Assembly: GCA_949281375.1 (NCBI GenBank)
Contig: CASDLT010000024.1
Coordinates: forward strand, 62,001 to 126,000
Direction of reading: 5' to 3'
DNA: 64,000 nucleotides
Source: an uncultured Nitrosomonas sp.
GTDB lineage: Bacteria > Pseudomonadota > Gammaproteobacteria > Burkholderiales > Nitrosomonadaceae
Below the pieces are notes generated by a model. The model made no database searches and had not been told where the DNA came from. It worked only from the letters and a program-made list of their open reading frames with translations. Below, piece by piece: positions 18,613-29,743 of this stretch. The position numbers were made by a program, and so were the translations under genes. Numbering within the stretch: position 1 is the stretch's first letter; every line of letters starts with the position of its first letter.

Positions 18613-19917
18613 TCAAGGATGTGAAACAGTGTTCAGATACAGCAACACGTCGCTCACCGTATAGAAAGACCCAAAAATGCAAATTCTATCATTTTTGCCA
18701 GCACGTTCACAGGCAAAAACAAATGCTGCCACTACGTCCGGAAACTGACGAACTGTATCGTTCTCCATAGGAACACCAGCTTTTCGAATCTCATTCACCA
18801 ACGTATCAACCAAGGCTGCGCGAGGTGTTTGCAGTGAAGACACCAGCCAATAATCGATATTGTTCCTAAGCCTGTCGACAACCCTCGAAATATCCTTATC
18901 CTGCAACATCGAAAAGACCGCAAAGGTTTTTCCGCTGGGTTTGGTAGCTGTTAGATTTTCCGACAATACCCCCGCAGCTCCAGGATTATGTGCGACATCG
19001 AGGATGATCAGCGGTTGCGTTGAGAACACCTGAAATCTGCCAGGTATGACGGCTTCAGTTAGTCCTTGACGTATCGCATTCATGCTGACCGGCAACGTTT
19101 CGTTCAACACATTCAGGGCTGCAAGACACGCACTGGCGTTCTGTAGTTGCCTATCGCCCCGTAACGCTGGCAATGGTAAAGAATGACGCGATACTCCGGA
19201 GCTCCAGAAATCCCACTGTTGGTTTTTTTTGAGAAAACCAAAATCCTTCCCAAACTGAAAAAAATGAGCTCCAATCGTTGATACCTGAGTGCGGACAGAT
19301 TCAGGTACATCGGCGTCGCCATAAATTGAAGGAGTGTGATTTCTGAAAATAGCGGCCTTTTCAAACCCAATTTGTTCACGCGTGTCACCCAGATACTCCC
19401 GATGATCAAGATCAACATTCGTTAGGATTGAACAACTCGGTTCGAATATATTGACCGCATCCAATCGTCCCCCGAGACCAACCTCCAGAATCGCCACATC
19501 CACACCTGCATCAGCAAACAATGAAACGGCCGCTAACGTACCAAATTCGAAAAAGGTAAGTGAAACCTGACATCGAGTTCTAGCCGCATCAATTTTTTCG
19601 AATACATGGCTAAACCGCTTATCATCAACCTCTTTTTTATTGATTCTGACACGTTCGTTATAGCGCAGCAAATGCGGTGAGGTATAGCATCCTACGGTAT
19701 AGCCGGCGCGCCAGAGAATCGATTCGAGCATCGCACATACCGAACCTTTGCCATTGGTGCCACCGACCATGAAGATGGGAAACTGAGGTTTTAAATCAAG
19801 TGCGAGTCGAACTTGATTAACGCGTTGCAACCCCATTTCGATGGTTTTGGGATGGAGCGATTCAAGGTAAATTAACCAGTCTGCCAGAGTATCTTCTGCA
19901 GTTTTAGATGCATGCAT
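18613..19917 (-). CDS. folC: Bifunctional folylpolyglutamate synthase / dihydrofolate synthase
   Basis: A Mur-ligase family ATP enzyme of 434 residues that adds glutamate to dihydropteroate and to folates in the cytoplasm. The P-loop GGTNGKGS is at 52-59, preceded by FPIFMV and followed by CYTSPHLLRYNERVRI. Other signals are FEFGTLAAVSLFADAGVDVAILEVGLGGRLDA and the C-terminal ligase block ILDVAHNPGAAG. The start MHASKTAEDTLADWLIYLESLHP is normal. It lies 178 bases after accD and touches the SPOR gene, so it belongs to the accD-folC-dedD-cvpA-purF run. Confidence 0.94.
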   Translation of the reverse strand: MHASKTAEDTLADWLIYLESLHPKTIEMGLQRVNQVRLALDLKPQFPIFMVGGTNGKGSVCAMLESILWRAGYTVGCYTSPHLLRYNERVRINKKEVDDKRFSHVFEKIDAARTRCQVSLTFFEFGTLAAVSLFADAGVDVAILEVGLGGRLDAVNIFEPSCSILTNVDLDHREYLGDTREQIGFEKAAIFRNHTPSIYGDADVPESVRTQVSTIGAHFFQFGKDFGFLKKNQQWDFWSSGVSRHSLPLPALRGDRQLQNASACLAALNVLNETLPVSMNAIRQGLTEAVIPGRFQVFSTQPLIILDVAHNPGAAGVLSENLTATKPSGKTFAVFSMLQDKDISRVVDRLRNNIDYWLVSSLQTPRAALVDTLVNEIRKAGVPMENDTVRQFPDVVAAFVFACERAGKNDRICIFGSFYTVSDVLLYLNTVSHP

Positions 19918-20095
19918 GGCAGAACGATCAGAAATAACAGCGATACATTGGGAAACACTGATTAAACCGCAGTACGAGCGAATCGCTTCGTTGCGCAGTA
20001 TCCGTTATCACGCCTATCACGAGGATGTGTTTGGGATGCTGCGTTCTGAGCACCTTACGCTTCATCTCGTTCGCCGAATTATGATCAGCATTTCT

Positions 20096-20965
20096 CTAGG
20101 AGACTGAAGCATGGGCACGCATCAGTTGCGTGCATAGATTGACAATTTTATCGCGCATGTGCCGCCGATCTACAATCATGTCAATCGCACCATGCTGCAA
20201 CAGAAACTCAGCTCGTTGAAAGCCATCGGGAAGCGTCTGACGCACGGTTTGTTCTATTACGCGCGGACCAGCAAAGCCGATCAATGCACCAGGTTCTGCA
20301 ATGACGACATCCCCCAGAAAGGCGAAACTTGCCGATACACCCCCCATCGTCGGATCGGTCAAGACTGAAATAAAGGGTAACTTATGATGACTCAATCGCG
20401 TCAGCGCAGCGGTCGTTTTCGCCATTTGCATCAAGGAAAACAATCCTTCCTGCATCCGCGCACCGCCGCTGGCGCTGAAACAAATGAATGGTATGTGCCG
20501 ATCAAGACACGTCTCTACTCCGCGGACAAAACGCTCTCCAACCACCGACCCCATGGAGCCACCCATAAAGCCGAATTCAAAGACGGCAACGACAGTTGGC
20601 ATTTTTTTGATGGTTCCCTGCATCACCACCAACGAATCATCTTCGTCAGTACTTTCTTTGGCCTGCGTCAAACGATCCACATATCGCTTGCTATCCTTGA
20701 ACTTAAGCATATCGGTCGCGATCACTTCAGCGCCGATTTCATGCCGGCCTTCGGCATCAAGTATAAAATCGAGCCGGGTTCTGGCAGAAATACGATTGTG
20801 ATAATCACACTTGGGACATACATTCAGATTCTTGGCCAGATCGGTGTAATACAGAACAGCTTCGCATGTACTGCATTTACTCCACAAACCTTCAGGAACC
20901 ATTTTCTTTTCCCCAGTTTCTTTGCGTTTGATTTTGGGTGGAATGATATTCTGAAACCAACTCAT
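20096..20965 (-). CDS. accD: Acetyl-CoA carboxylase carboxyltransferase subunit beta
   Basis: A protein of 289 residues; with AccA it transfers carboxyl from biotin to acetyl-CoA to give malonyl-CoA, the committed step of fatty acid synthesis. The N-terminal zinc ribbon is intact with Cys31, Cys34, Cys50 and Cys53 (KCSTCEA and NVCPKCDYH). The crotonase-fold core shows [20 protein letters not shown] and [31 protein letters not shown], given here in parts. [14 protein letters not shown] is the usual start. It follows trpA by 34 bases, as in many beta- and gammaproteobacteria. Confidence 0.96.
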   Translation of the reverse strand: MSWFQNIIPPKIKRKETGEKKMVPEGLWSKCSTCEAVLYYTDLAKNLNVCPKCDYHNRISARTRLDFILDAEGRHEIGAEVIATDMLKFKDSKRYVDRLTQAKESTDEDDSLVVMQGTIKKMPTVVAVFEFGFMGGSMGSVVGERFVRGVETCLDRHIPFICFSASGGARMQEGLFSLMQMAKTTAALTRLSHHKLPFISVLTDPTMGGVSASFAFLGDVVIAEPGALIGFAGPRVIEQTVRQTLPDGFQRAEFLLQHGAIDMIVDRRHMRDKIVNLCTQLMRAHASVS

Positions 20966-20999
20966 GAGTGCGACTTCCCTAATCCGTATTAATGGTTAA

Positions 21000-21857
21000 T
21001 TACTTTTCATCGATTGCTTTTCGCAATGTAATTAATAAATTTCCAACATTATTCAACACCTCCGTTTCAGAGGATTTTTCGATTTCCTCGATGATTCGGC
21101 TACCCACCACCACAGCATCTGCCAGCTCTGCCACGGCTCGGGCTGTTTCGCCATCACGTATCCCAAAACCGACACCAATAGGAAGCGAAATAGCCTGCCG
21201 CAATTGCGTCAGCATTTCACTGACGTTTTGAAGATTAAGATGAGACGCTCCTGTCACCCCTTTGAGTGAAACATAGTAGACATATCCCCTGGCCATTTTT
21301 GCCACTTGGTCAATCCGTGCCTGAGGGGTGGTTGGAGACAACAGGAAGATCGCATTAATTCCATGTTGCTGAAGGCATGCAACCCATTCTTCTGATTCTT
21401 CAGGTGGGTAATCGACGACCAGAATGCCATCCACACCGCATGCTTTTGCTTTAGCCGCAAATGTTTCATATCCCAATGCTTCGACTGGATTTGCATAGCC
21501 CATCAGTACAACCGGAGTGCTCGTGTTGTGCGTTCTGAATTCGCGCACCATATCCAGCACGTTTTCCAGGCTGACATGGTGTTTCAAGGCCCGTTCGGAT
21601 GATCTCTGAATGGTAGGTCCATCTGCCATGGGATCGGAAAATGGCACGCCCAGCTCAAGGATATCAGCACCGGACATAACTAACTGATCCATCAATCGCA
21701 CGGTCATTCCCGGATTGGGATCGCCAGCCGTGATGAATGGAATGAGCGCCTTTCGATGTTGCTTTTTTAAAGCCTCGAAAGTCCCAGCGATACGGTCGAT
21801 ATTTTTTGCTTCACCGTCTCCACTGAGAAAATTCTTCAAATAATCAATAAGACTCAT
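21000..21857 (-). CDS. trpA: Tryptophan synthase alpha subunit
   Basis: A TIM-barrel protein of 285 residues that cleaves indole-3-glycerol phosphate to indole and glyceraldehyde 3-phosphate and passes indole to TrpB. The catalytic acids are Glu68 and Asp79 (ILELGVPFSDPMADGP), 19 positions later than the E. coli Glu49 and Asp60. Phosphate-binding GVGFGIRDGETA lies near 230. The shift comes from a longer N-terminus (SLIDYLKNFLSGDGEAKN) before the family's usual opening RIAGTFEALKK. No ATG, and no well-placed alternative start, lies between, so the extension seems real. trpB lies 64 bases upstream. Confidence 0.95.
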   Translation of the reverse strand: MSLIDYLKNFLSGDGEAKNIDRIAGTFEALKKQHRKALIPFITAGDPNPGMTVRLMDQLVMSGADILELGVPFSDPMADGPTIQRSSERALKHHVSLENVLDMVREFRTHNTSTPVVLMGYANPVEALGYETFAAKAKACGVDGILVVDYPPEESEEWVACLQQHGINAIFLLSPTTPQARIDQVAKMARGYVYYVSLKGVTGASHLNLQNVSEMLTQLRQAISLPIGVGFGIRDGETARAVAELADAVVVGSRIIEEIEKSSETEVLNNVGNLLITLRKAIDEK

Positions 21858-21921
21858 GTACCCAATCCATTTTTAATTTTTTATCAGAAATTACAGAATA
21901 ATTAACGCGTTATCTCGACTT

Positions 21922-23121
21922 CTACAGCGCGATTCCGGACATCTGGGCAACTGTAGCCATATCCTTGTCGCCACGGCCCGATAAATTTACCAACAATAGC
22001 TTGTCCTTTGGTAACGTAGGCGCGAACTTAGCTGCATACGCCAATGCATGACTCGATTCAAGCGCTGGCATGATGCCTTCATACCGGCACAGCGTATGAA
22101 ATGCCTCCAGCGCCTCATCGTCTGTGATCGCCACATATTCCGCCCGTCCTGTATCCTTCAGCCAGGCATGCTCCGGACCAACACCGGGATAATCAAGGCC
22201 GGCTGAAATGGAATGTGTCTCGACGATTTGACCATGTTCATCCTGGATAAGATAAGTGCGGTTGCCATGCAATACCCCTGGTTTACCGGTCGATAAAGTT
22301 GCTGCATGCTGATGCGTATCGATACCCCTACCAGCTGCCTCAACGCCGATCAAGCGGACATTCGCATCATCGATGTACGGGTAAAATAACCCGATGGCAT
22401 TCGATCCTCCACCGACACATGCAATCAGCGCATCCGGCTGACGCTCGAAATCCTCTTGCATTTGTACTTTCGCTTCATTGCCGATTACGGCTTGAAAATC
22501 TCTGACCATCATCGGATAAGGGTGAGGCCCTGCCACTGTACCGATAATGTAAAAAGTATTTTCCACATTCGTAACCCAGTCACGCATGGCTTCGTTCAAT
22601 GCATCCTTTAGTGTCCGCGATCCAGATTCCACCGGAATGACAGTAGCTCCAAGAAGCTTCATGCGATACACATTGGTCGCTTGACGTTTGACATCCTCGG
22701 AACCCATATAGACGACACACTCCATGCCATAACGCGCAGCCACTGTGGCACTCGCCACGCCATGCTGACCCGCACCCGTTTCAGCAATGACGCGCTTTTT
22801 GCCCATTCGTCGCGCCAGCAATGCCTGTCCAATCGTATTGTTGATTTTGTGCGCACCCGTGTGGTTCAAATCTTCTCGCTTCAACAATATCTGCGCTCCA
22901 CCGAGATGTTCAGACCATCGTTTGGCGTGATAAATAGGACTCGGTCGCCCGACATAGTGTTTTAATTCATAGGCAAATTCTGCCTGGAAATCTGCATCAT
23001 TTTGATAAAACTCATACTGCTGTCGCAAATCTTCCAGCGCTGAAATCAATGTTTCGGCGACAAAAATACCTCCGTAGGGCCCAAAATGACCATCTTTCGT
23101 AGGAAGATCATAAGCATTCAC
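21922..23121 (-). CDS. trpB: Tryptophan synthase beta subunit
   Basis: A PLP enzyme of 399 residues that condenses indole with serine to make tryptophan. The PLP lysine is Lys92 in [14 protein letters not shown], the serine phosphate-binding loop is [10 protein letters not shown], and the opening [10 protein letters not shown] and [11 protein letters not shown] are as in the TrpB1 form that pairs with TrpA. The ATG lies just 2 bases beyond the trpF stop, so translation is probably coupled. Length and order are normal. Confidence 0.97.
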   Translation of the reverse strand: MNAYDLPTKDGHFGPYGGIFVAETLISALEDLRQQYEFYQNDADFQAEFAYELKHYVGRPSPIYHAKRWSEHLGGAQILLKREDLNHTGAHKINNTIGQALLARRMGKKRVIAETGAGQHGVASATVAARYGMECVVYMGSEDVKRQATNVYRMKLLGATVIPVESGSRTLKDALNEAMRDWVTNVENTFYIIGTVAGPHPYPMMVRDFQAVIGNEAKVQMQEDFERQPDALIACVGGGSNAIGLFYPYIDDANVRLIGVEAAGRGIDTHQHAATLSTGKPGVLHGNRTYLIQDEHGQIVETHSISAGLDYPGVGPEHAWLKDTGRAEYVAITDDEALEAFHTLCRYEGIMPALESSHALAYAAKFAPTLPKDKLLLVNLSGRGDKDMATVAQMSGIAL

Positions 23122-23123
23122 AA

Positions 23124-23735
23124 TTATTTGACTCCTTGCATGAAAGCAAAAATTTTCTGTTCATCCTTTATTCCTTTGGCAGCTTCGACTCCACTTGAAA
23201 CATCCACTGCCCATGGTTGAGTTAGTTTGATCGCTGCAGCCACATTCTCTGGATTCAAGCCGCCGGAAAGAATGAATGGTAAAGGTAATTGTTTAGGAAC
23301 GAGTTGCCAATCAAAAGCATGTCCGGTGCCGCCGGGCATATTTTCAGCATAGGTATCAAGCAGTAATCCCTTTGCGCTCGAATAACGATGAGCGTATTGT
23401 AGCAAATCTGTCCCCGGCCTGACTCGAATTGCTTTGATATACGGTTGAGCGAATTGGGCGCAAAATTCGGGTGTTTCATCGCCGTGAAACTGCAACAGAT
23501 TCAAATTAGCAATACGGGCAGTTTCCTCAACCCAACCGGCATCCGGATCGACATACACACCGACGGTACATACAAAAGGCGGGATTTCAGAGCCTATCTG
23601 ACGTGCTGCAGATGGTTCGATGAACCGCGAACTATGCGGCCAGAAAACGAAACCGATGGCATCAACGCCCAATTGCACCGCAATCCTAGCATCCTCGCTT
23701 CGAGTGATTCCACATACTTTTACGCGTATCGACAT
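23124..23735 (-). CDS. trpF: Phosphoribosylanthranilate isomerase
   Basis: A TIM-barrel protein of 203 residues that converts phosphoribosylanthranilate to its deoxyribulose isomer, the third tryptophan step. The opening [19 protein letters not shown] contains the catalytic Cys in [27 protein letters not shown] and [16 protein letters not shown] are the standard later motifs. It starts 12 bases after the truA stop and abuts trpB, in the conserved truA-trpF-trpB-trpA order. trpE, trpG, trpD and trpC are not in the window. Confidence 0.96.
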   Translation of the reverse strand: MSIRVKVCGITRSEDARIAVQLGVDAIGFVFWPHSSRFIEPSAARQIGSEIPPFVCTVGVYVDPDAGWVEETARIANLNLLQFHGDETPEFCAQFAQPYIKAIRVRPGTDLLQYAHRYSSAKGLLLDTYAENMPGGTGHAFDWQLVPKQLPLPFILSGGLNPENVAAAIKLTQPWAVDVSSGVEAAKGIKDEQKIFAFMQGVK

Positions 23736-23747
23736 AAAAAACCGCTG

Positions 23748-24557
23748 TTATTTTGAATTATTCATCGGCATCGATAAACCAGGAAGAATCGGTGTTGCAG
23801 CAATTTCCAGCATCGGCCAGCAAGTATCATATTTCACGCCAGCCAAATACAAGCCTGCAGCAGAAAATGTGGGGGCTGCGTAAGTGCGGTTGCAACTATT
23901 GAGCAACTCTTGCATCCACTCGGAAGGATACTTTTGTTTACCAACATACACAAGGCAACCAATGATATTTCTGACCATATGCTGCAGAAATGCGTTTGCC
24001 CGCAAATCAAACACGAATAAATTTCCATGCCGAGCAATACTCATGTGGGTAATTGTACGGATAGGAGATTTTGCCTGGCACTCTGCGGCCCGGAAAGAGG
24101 AGAAATCATGCTGGCCAATAAGATAGCTGGCGGCGGTCTGCATTTCCTCTAACTCAAGCGGCTGATGATACCATCCCACTTTTGCATGATGAATTCCAGG
24201 CCGAACCGATTGATTCAACAATATATAGAGATAGCGACGTTCAATCGCACTGTATCGTGCATGAAACTGATCGGAGGTTTCGGCAGCCCACAGCACTGCA
24301 ATATTTTTGGGCAACAAAGCATTGACGCCTCTCACCCAGGCGCTAGCCGGACGCTTCGCCTGAGTATCAAAATGGACGACTTGAAAAAGTGCATGAACCC
24401 CCGTATCCGTGCGGCCCGCAGTAATAACCCGGATTTTTTCCTGTGCTATGCGTGTTAAAGCAGTTTCAAGCTCATCCTGAATCGAGCAGCCTTCAGGTTG
24501 GCTTTGCCATCCGCAATAATGACTTCCGTCATATTCTAAAACGAGAACTATCCGCAC
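23748..24557 (-). CDS. truA: tRNA pseudouridine(38-40) synthase
   Basis: A protein of 269 residues that isomerises uridine at positions 38-40 in the anticodon arm of tRNAs. The catalytic Asp is Asp51 in TAGRTDTGVHA; the start RIVLVLEYDGSHYCGWQ and the later FSSFRAAECQAKSP and RANAFLQHMVRNIIG are family signatures. It sits between fimV and trpF on the same strand. The start at 24557 gives the normal N-terminus. Confidence 0.96.
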   Translation of the reverse strand: MRIVLVLEYDGSHYCGWQSQPEGCSIQDELETALTRIAQEKIRVITAGRTDTGVHALFQVVHFDTQAKRPASAWVRGVNALLPKNIAVLWAAETSDQFHARYSAIERRYLYILLNQSVRPGIHHAKVGWYHQPLELEEMQTAASYLIGQHDFSSFRAAECQAKSPIRTITHMSIARHGNLFVFDLRANAFLQHMVRNIIGCLVYVGKQKYPSEWMQELLNSCNRTYAAPTFSAAGLYLAGVKYDTCWPMLEIAATPILPGLSMPMNNSK

Positions 24558-24622
24558 AAATAACTGACTTCCGTGTCATATCCGCTATCAAGTAACACTA
24601 AAAAAGGTCATTTTTTTAAGAC

Positions 24623-27211
24623 CTACAAACTCTTCAGCAATTTTCTGGCAGCTTTCTTTTGTTTTCCATCACCGTCACGAATAACCTCTTCGAGCATTTC
24701 TTTGGCCCCTTCCTTATCATCCATTTCCTGATAAGCCTTTGCCAGGTCGAGTTTCGTCTCAACTTCCTGCCATTGTTCACTTTTGACACTTGAATCAGCT
24801 ATTTCGCTTTTGTCTTCGACCGAACCAGCATCCTCTTCAATATCCAGACTGATATCAGCCAGCCCAAGATCAGGTAAGGGTGATGATTGCTCAGAGGCAA
24901 CATCATGCTCTCCAGCATCTTGTTGCTGGTTGATGTCATTCAGAGCCAGCTTCAATTCATCAGAGCCGTCAACATCCTGATTTTCCGCTGTTTCCTCATG
25001 TAGTTGAGCATCCTCGGTCAGATTAAAATCTTGATTGACCGGCTCATATTCGAGAGAATTTTCCTGTAACGTGGCTATTTCTTCCATTTCATCCGTAGTG
25101 AAAGAATCTTTCGAGTCCTCGAGATCTGGGTCTATCTCATGATCGGATGAATTGAGCGATGAGGAACGATCTGCCGACCCGTCTGACAACTCAATACCAT
25201 TCTTCGAATCCCGACCACCAGCAAGCGACGATTTGTCGGCCAAGTCATCGTAATTTGAATCATCTGCCAGATCAAAATCAATGGCATGAGGAAAATCAAC
25301 TGAAACTTCTTCGGTATCCGCATCGGTGACTGAGTGATCGCTGGCAACCGCAAAGTCGTTTTCATCATCGGGTAAAGTAGGTGAGGAAATCGAATCAGCA
25401 TCCTTCGCCCTGGAGAAATCATACACAGTGTTGTCAGATGATTCGTCGATCTCATGTAAAGTTCGACTATCGCGTTCCTCATTCATTGAATCATGCTGAG
25501 ACAAAGGCGCAACAGATGCCACGATTCCTGCCGGATATGAAGTGTCGGACGAGTCAACTTCAAACTCATTCCTCTCGGGGTAACTATCCACATCTTCACC
25601 GATTGAATCTTCGAGCTTTTCCTCTTCCGCAAATGCATGGCTGGATGCTGCTTGCGCTGCCGCCATCGTCGCCATTCTGGATTTTATCTCGGAAGAAAAA
25701 TGTGAATTGCCTTCATCCATTTCTGCTTCTTCATTGAGTCGATCACGACGTCTTTTTAATAGCAACAAAACTGTCAATAACAACGCAATTGAAACAGCGC
25801 CCACATACTCAATATGAGCAAAGATCTGATCGGTCAGCGAGTCTTCATCCTCTTCTTGGCCTGGAATCGGCTGTGATGGTGATGCACTGGCATCGGTCAA
25901 TGCCTGAGCAGGTGGCTGCGCCAATGACGGAGGTTGTTGTTCAGCAGTCAAGGCGTCAATATTCCCGGCAGGATTTTCTTCCGGGGCAGGAGTAATCTTT
26001 TCTGCGGCTTTGACGACAGGTTTGATTTCAGGCTTAATTTCTTGAGAAGACACTGCTCCAGCAGCCTTAATCTGCGCTTGCGCCAGCACCGAATCCTTCA
26101 GTTCCAGCAGATGTTTCATGTTCTCGATGCTTTTTTCCAGCATGGCAACACGTTCGTTTGCTTCTTTCAAGGCAAGATTACGCGCAATTGCATCTTCCTC
26201 CATCATGCGCAAGCGATCCGCCAGCGCCGAATCGGGACTCTGCCCATCCTTACTGCCCAATTGCGCACCACTCGACAATCTCAATACCTCTGCCGGTGCT
26301 TCGCGAGATGAAATCGATTTTTTATCTATCGTGGTGGTAATTTTTCCCTGATCAGATTGACGGATACCCGCTGCCTCTGATTCGCCAGATGTGGAGGCCA
26401 TCCTGCTTTTATAGTTGTGCCAATCCGCAACCTGCATTCTGATTTCTGAGCGTGCAGTCGAGGAATCTATCGAGTCCACTTCGTTTTTTTCAGGTATGTT
26501 CAATACCGCACCCACCCGGAGCAAATTCATATTATTTGCAATGAAGGCATCCCGATTCGCGCGATAAAGCGCTACCAGCATCTGATTGAGATCAACGCCC
26601 GAAGGAAGAACCTGGCGCGCTATCGAGGACAATGTATCTCCGCGCGCCACAGGTCCATATGTATTTTTGTTCAGTGAAGCAACTGGGCGATTTGAAGGTT
26701 TGCTTATTTGCTGCTGATTGTTCTTATCAATACTCGTTTGATCTGAATTTGTTTGCGCAGCGGCAACTGGAGTAGAACTAACCACCGGAGTCGCGACATT
26801 TTGAGCATTTACTTCGACAGGATCCAACAAAACGGCATATTCCCTTAATAGCCTGCCAGATGCCCAGTTTAATTCGATCAATACGTTAAGGAACGGATCG
26901 TTGACTGCCTGCGGTGAAGAAAGCTTTATATAAGGGCTACCATTCGCTCTCGACTCAATCGAGATCTTGTAGGACGAAAAGCTCGGTTCGTAATTGACGC
27001 CGGCTTGAGTGAAGGCTTCTCGCGATGCGATACTGGCTTTTAGAGATGAGATCTCGTCATTACTGGCGGTAACGATGTCGATTTCCGCACTTAGAGGCTG
27101 TCCCAGCGCCGAATTGAGCTTTAATTTACCTAGACCTGCTGCATACAATGCAGTCAAAGGCAACATCAGAATGATTACAAACAAGCTTACTCTAAAAGAA
27201 GTCTTATACAC
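24623..27211 (-). CDS. fimV: FimV-like inner membrane hub protein
   Basis: A protein of 862 residues. A signal peptide (ending LYAAG) is followed by GKLKLNSALGQPLSAEIDI, given in parts: LNSALGQPL and SSYKISIESR, the FimV N-terminal region. Then come a LysM peptidoglycan-binding module (about 185-245, VARGDTLSSIARQ), a coiled coil (about 335-375), a membrane helix near 472-490, a very long acidic Asp/Ser/Glu-rich cytoplasmic segment, and a C-terminal TPR-like FimV motif (KLDLAKAYQEMDDKEGAKEML). FimV-type proteins organise the cell pole, type IV pili and twitching in Pseudomonas; the role here is inferred. It lies between asd and truA, the conserved position. The acidic segment makes the gene's base composition locally odd but not foreign. 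Confidence 0.92.
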   Translation of the reverse strand: MYKTSFRVSLFVIILMLPLTALYAAGLGKLKLNSALGQPLSAEIDIVTASNDEISSLKASIASREAFTQAGVNYEPSFSSYKISIESRANGSPYIKLSSPQAVNDPFLNVLIELNWASGRLLREYAVLLDPVEVNAQNVATPVVSSTPVAAAQTNSDQTSIDKNNQQQISKPSNRPVASLNKNTYGPVARGDTLSSIARQVLPSGVDLNQMLVALYRANRDAFIANNMNLLRVGAVLNIPEKNEVDSIDSSTARSEIRMQVADWHNYKSRMASTSGESEAAGIRQSDQGKITTTIDKKSISSREAPAEVLRLSSGAQLGSKDGQSPDSALADRLRMMEEDAIARNLALKEANERVAMLEKSIENMKHLLELKDSVLAQAQIKAAGAVSSQEIKPEIKPVVKAAEKITPAPEENPAGNIDALTAEQQPPSLAQPPAQALTDASASPSQPIPGQEEDEDSLTDQIFAHIEYVGAVSIALLLTVLLLLKRRRDRLNEEAEMDEGNSHFSSEIKSRMATMAAAQAASSHAFAEEEKLEDSIGEDVDSYPERNEFEVDSSDTSYPAGIVASVAPLSQHDSMNEERDSRTLHEIDESSDNTVYDFSRAKDADSISSPTLPDDENDFAVASDHSVTDADTEEVSVDFPHAIDFDLADDSNYDDLADKSSLAGGRDSKNGIELSDGSADRSSSLNSSDHEIDPDLEDSKDSFTTDEMEEIATLQENSLEYEPVNQDFNLTEDAQLHEETAENQDVDGSDELKLALNDINQQQDAGEHDVASEQSSPLPDLGLADISLDIEEDAGSVEDKSEIADSSVKSEQWQEVETKLDLAKAYQEMDDKEGAKEMLEEVIRDGDGKQKKAARKLLKSL

Positions 27212-27384
27212 TGAAATACCCTCTTTAGTTTCTAGAAAAATAAATATCGGCAGGCTAGCATTGTAAGGTAATCACATAAATTGAGATTATGCCTCGAATT
27301 ATAGGTCAATTCATTCTGATAAATCCTTTTTCATTTACTAAATTGCTGGTAATTATTTGAGAGGGTTGTAAATTTTCAACACAC

Positions 27385-28497
27385 TCAATGCTCAATCAAT
27401 ATGCGGAGCATACGGCGCAAAGGCTCGGCAGCTCCCCATAACAATTGGTCACCCACTGTAAAGACCGATAAATATTCTCCTCCCATCGCCAATTTCCGCA
27501 TGCGTCCCACCGGTATCGATAAAGTTCCGGTCACGGCTGTAGGTGTCAATTGTGCAGTGGTAGCCTCGCGTTCATTGGGAACAACATGCACCCAATCATT
27601 TGACTGCGCAATGATTTCCTCCACTTCATCCAAGGGTACATCCTGTTTTAATTTAATGGTCAATGCCTGACTGTGACAACGCATCGCACCTACGCGAACA
27701 CAAATCCCATCCACTGGTATTTGCCGATCAGCTCGGCCGAGAATTTTGTTGGTTTCAGCCTGGCCTTTCCATTCTTCGCGGCTTTGGCCATTCGCAACTT
27801 CTTTGTCAATCCACGGAATCAAGCTGCCCGCTAAAGGCACGCCAAAGTTTTCAGTTGGAAATTTTTTATCACGTAATGTGCCTGCGACTTCCCGATCAAT
27901 GTCCAGAATATTCGAAGCAGGATCGTCCAATAAATCCTTGGCCACTCTATGCGCCTCGCCCATCTGTTGCAACAATTCGCGCATATTTTTTGCTCCGGCG
28001 CCCGACGCTGCCTGATACGTCATGGCACTCATCCAATCGACCATCCCTTTTTCTAAAAGACCTCCGACCGCCATCAACATCAAACTTACCGTGCAATTGC
28101 CGCCAATATAATTTTTAACGCCATCATGCAGCGCTTGTTCAATAACGGGTTTATTGACTGGGTCCAGAATGATCACTGCATCTTTTTCCATTCGCAAAGC
28201 AGATGCGGCATCTATCCAATACCCTTCCCAGCCAGCCTGTCGCAATTGCTTGAAAACCTGATGCGTATAATCTCCACCCTGACAGGAAATAATGATATCC
28301 ATCGAATTCAGTTGATCAAGATCAAAAGCATCTTTGAGTGGGGGAAGCGCCTTGCCAATTTCCGGACCTGTGCCTCCTTTTTGTGATGTCGTAAAGAAAA
28401 CCGGATCGATCAGAGAAAAATCGTTTTCCTCCCGCATTCTCTGCATGAGCACGGAACCAACCATTCCGCGCCACCCAACAAAACCAACCTGTTTCAT
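27385..28497 (-). CDS. asd: Aspartate-semialdehyde dehydrogenase
   Basis: A protein of 370 residues that reduces aspartyl phosphate to aspartate semialdehyde with NADPH, feeding lysine, methionine and threonine synthesis. The NADP loop is [13 protein letters not shown] at 5-17, the catalytic Cys is Cys135 in [10 protein letters not shown], and the catalytic His lies in [14 protein letters not shown]. The size and the GWRGMVGS wording fit the Gram-negative type. AGAGAT precedes the ATG. It is 158 bases downstream of leuB and 173 upstream of fimV on the same strand, as in Pseudomonas. dapB, dapC and dapD, which use its product, lie elsewhere in the window. Confidence 0.96.
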   Translation of the reverse strand: MKQVGFVGWRGMVGSVLMQRMREENDFSLIDPVFFTTSQKGGTGPEIGKALPPLKDAFDLDQLNSMDIIISCQGGDYTHQVFKQLRQAGWEGYWIDAASALRMEKDAVIILDPVNKPVIEQALHDGVKNYIGGNCTVSLMLMAVGGLLEKGMVDWMSAMTYQAASGAGAKNMRELLQQMGEAHRVAKDLLDDPASNILDIDREVAGTLRDKKFPTENFGVPLAGSLIPWIDKEVANGQSREEWKGQAETNKILGRADRQIPVDGICVRVGAMRCHSQALTIKLKQDVPLDEVEEIIAQSNDWVHVVPNEREATTAQLTPTAVTGTLSIPVGRMRKLAMGGEYLSVFTVGDQLLWGAAEPLRRMLRILIEH

Positions 28498-28656
28498 GAT
28501 GTATCTCTATTTTAAAATTGACGATCAGTTAATGGAAAAAAACTACTATAAATCTTAGCTTACTTTACAAAATTACCATACGAAATTTAGCGCGGTAATT
28601 TAGCGTTTTCTCTGCAGATATCAGCAACACGCCAATTGCCAATTACCCGTTAACTT

Positions 28657-29718
28657 TTACAGAAAGGACAGCACAGCGTCACCCATTTCCCGGGTGCCAA
28701 CCGAAGTCATACCTGATTCACTGATATCGCGGGTTCTGAAGCCGGCAGCCAAGACTTTTTGAATGGCTTGTTCGATACGCTGCGCAGTTTCTTCCTGATT
28801 AAACGTGTAGCGCAACATCATCGCGACCGACAAAATCGTAGCGAGCGGATTGGCAATATCTTTGCCGGAGATATCCGGTGCTGAGCCATGAATCGGTTCG
28901 TACAGACCTTTATTGTTTTCATCCAGCGACGCCGAGGGCAACATGCCGATGGATCCGGTCAACATCGAAGCTTCATCGGACAAAATATCGCCAAACATAT
29001 TCCCTGTGACCATGACATCAAATTGCTTGGGATTGCGTACCAATTGCATTGCAGCGTTATCGACCAGCATGTGCGATAACGTGACATCGGGATATTCTTT
29101 TGCCACCTCAATGACAATATCGCGCCATAACTGCGTGCATTCCAGCACATTCATTTTATCGACCGAGCACAGCTTGCGCTGCCGTTTTGCCGCGGCTTTA
29201 AAAGCGACGTGCGCAATTCGACGTATTTCAGTTTCGCTATAAATCATCGTATTGAAACCGACGCGCTGATGGTCACGCATCTCGATGCCACGCGGCTCAC
29301 CAAAATAAATATCACCGGTCAATTCCCGCACGATCATAATGTCCAGCCCAGCCACAACATCATATTTCAGGCTGGATGCATTGGCCAGCTCTGGATAGAG
29401 TATTGCCGGGCGCAAGTTGGCAAATAAATTAAGAGCCTTACGGATCGCCAGCAAACCTCGCTCAGGTCGCTGATGCCGGGGTAAATCATCATATTGCGGC
29501 CCGCCTACTGCACCGAGCAAAACAGCATCTGCATGACTTGCCAATCGATGAGTTGCTTCAGGATAGGGATCACCCGTTGCATCCACCGCACAACCTCCGA
29601 TCAAGCCGTGCTCCAGTTCGACATTCAGGCCGTCCGTCTTTAGGGCATTTAAAACGCGCACTGCCTGCGCAATGATTTCCGGGCCAATGCCATCACCTGC
29701 CAATACCGCAATTTTCAT
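28657..29718 (-). CDS. leuB: 3-isopropylmalate dehydrogenase
   Basis: A protein of 353 residues that oxidatively decarboxylates 3-isopropylmalate with NAD in leucine synthesis. The start is set at 29718 ([15 protein letters not shown]), with AAGGA 4 bases before; an in-frame TTG-type extension to 29787 would overlap the leuD end and is not conserved. Motifs: [25 protein letters not shown] (substrate loop), [16 protein letters not shown] and [21 protein letters not shown], quoted in parts. leuD ends 25 bases upstream; leuC, leuD and leuB form one operon. Confidence 0.95.
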   Translation of the reverse strand: MKIAVLAGDGIGPEIIAQAVRVLNALKTDGLNVELEHGLIGGCAVDATGDPYPEATHRLASHADAVLLGAVGGPQYDDLPRHQRPERGLLAIRKALNLFANLRPAILYPELANASSLKYDVVAGLDIMIVRELTGDIYFGEPRGIEMRDHQRVGFNTMIYSETEIRRIAHVAFKAAAKRQRKLCSVDKMNVLECTQLWRDIVIEVAKEYPDVTLSHMLVDNAAMQLVRNPKQFDVMVTGNMFGDILSDEASMLTGSIGMLPSASLDENNKGLYEPIHGSAPDISGKDIANPLATILSVAMMLRYTFNQEETAQRIEQAIQKVLAAGFRTRDISESGMTSVGTREMGDAVLSFL

Positions 29719-29743
29719 CATATCCTTACTTTCATCTGTGCCG

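Noticed and set aside
24623-27211. The acidic, low-complexity part of fimV considered as a separate or foreign gene
   Set aside because: It is in one frame with a typical FimV N-terminus and C-terminus, and such acidic linkers are a family trait.
28555-28569. A 15-base exact repeat (TTAGCTTACTTTACA) shared with 36203-36217
   Set aside because: In 64 kb one or two 15-base matches are expected by chance, and the flanks do not agree.
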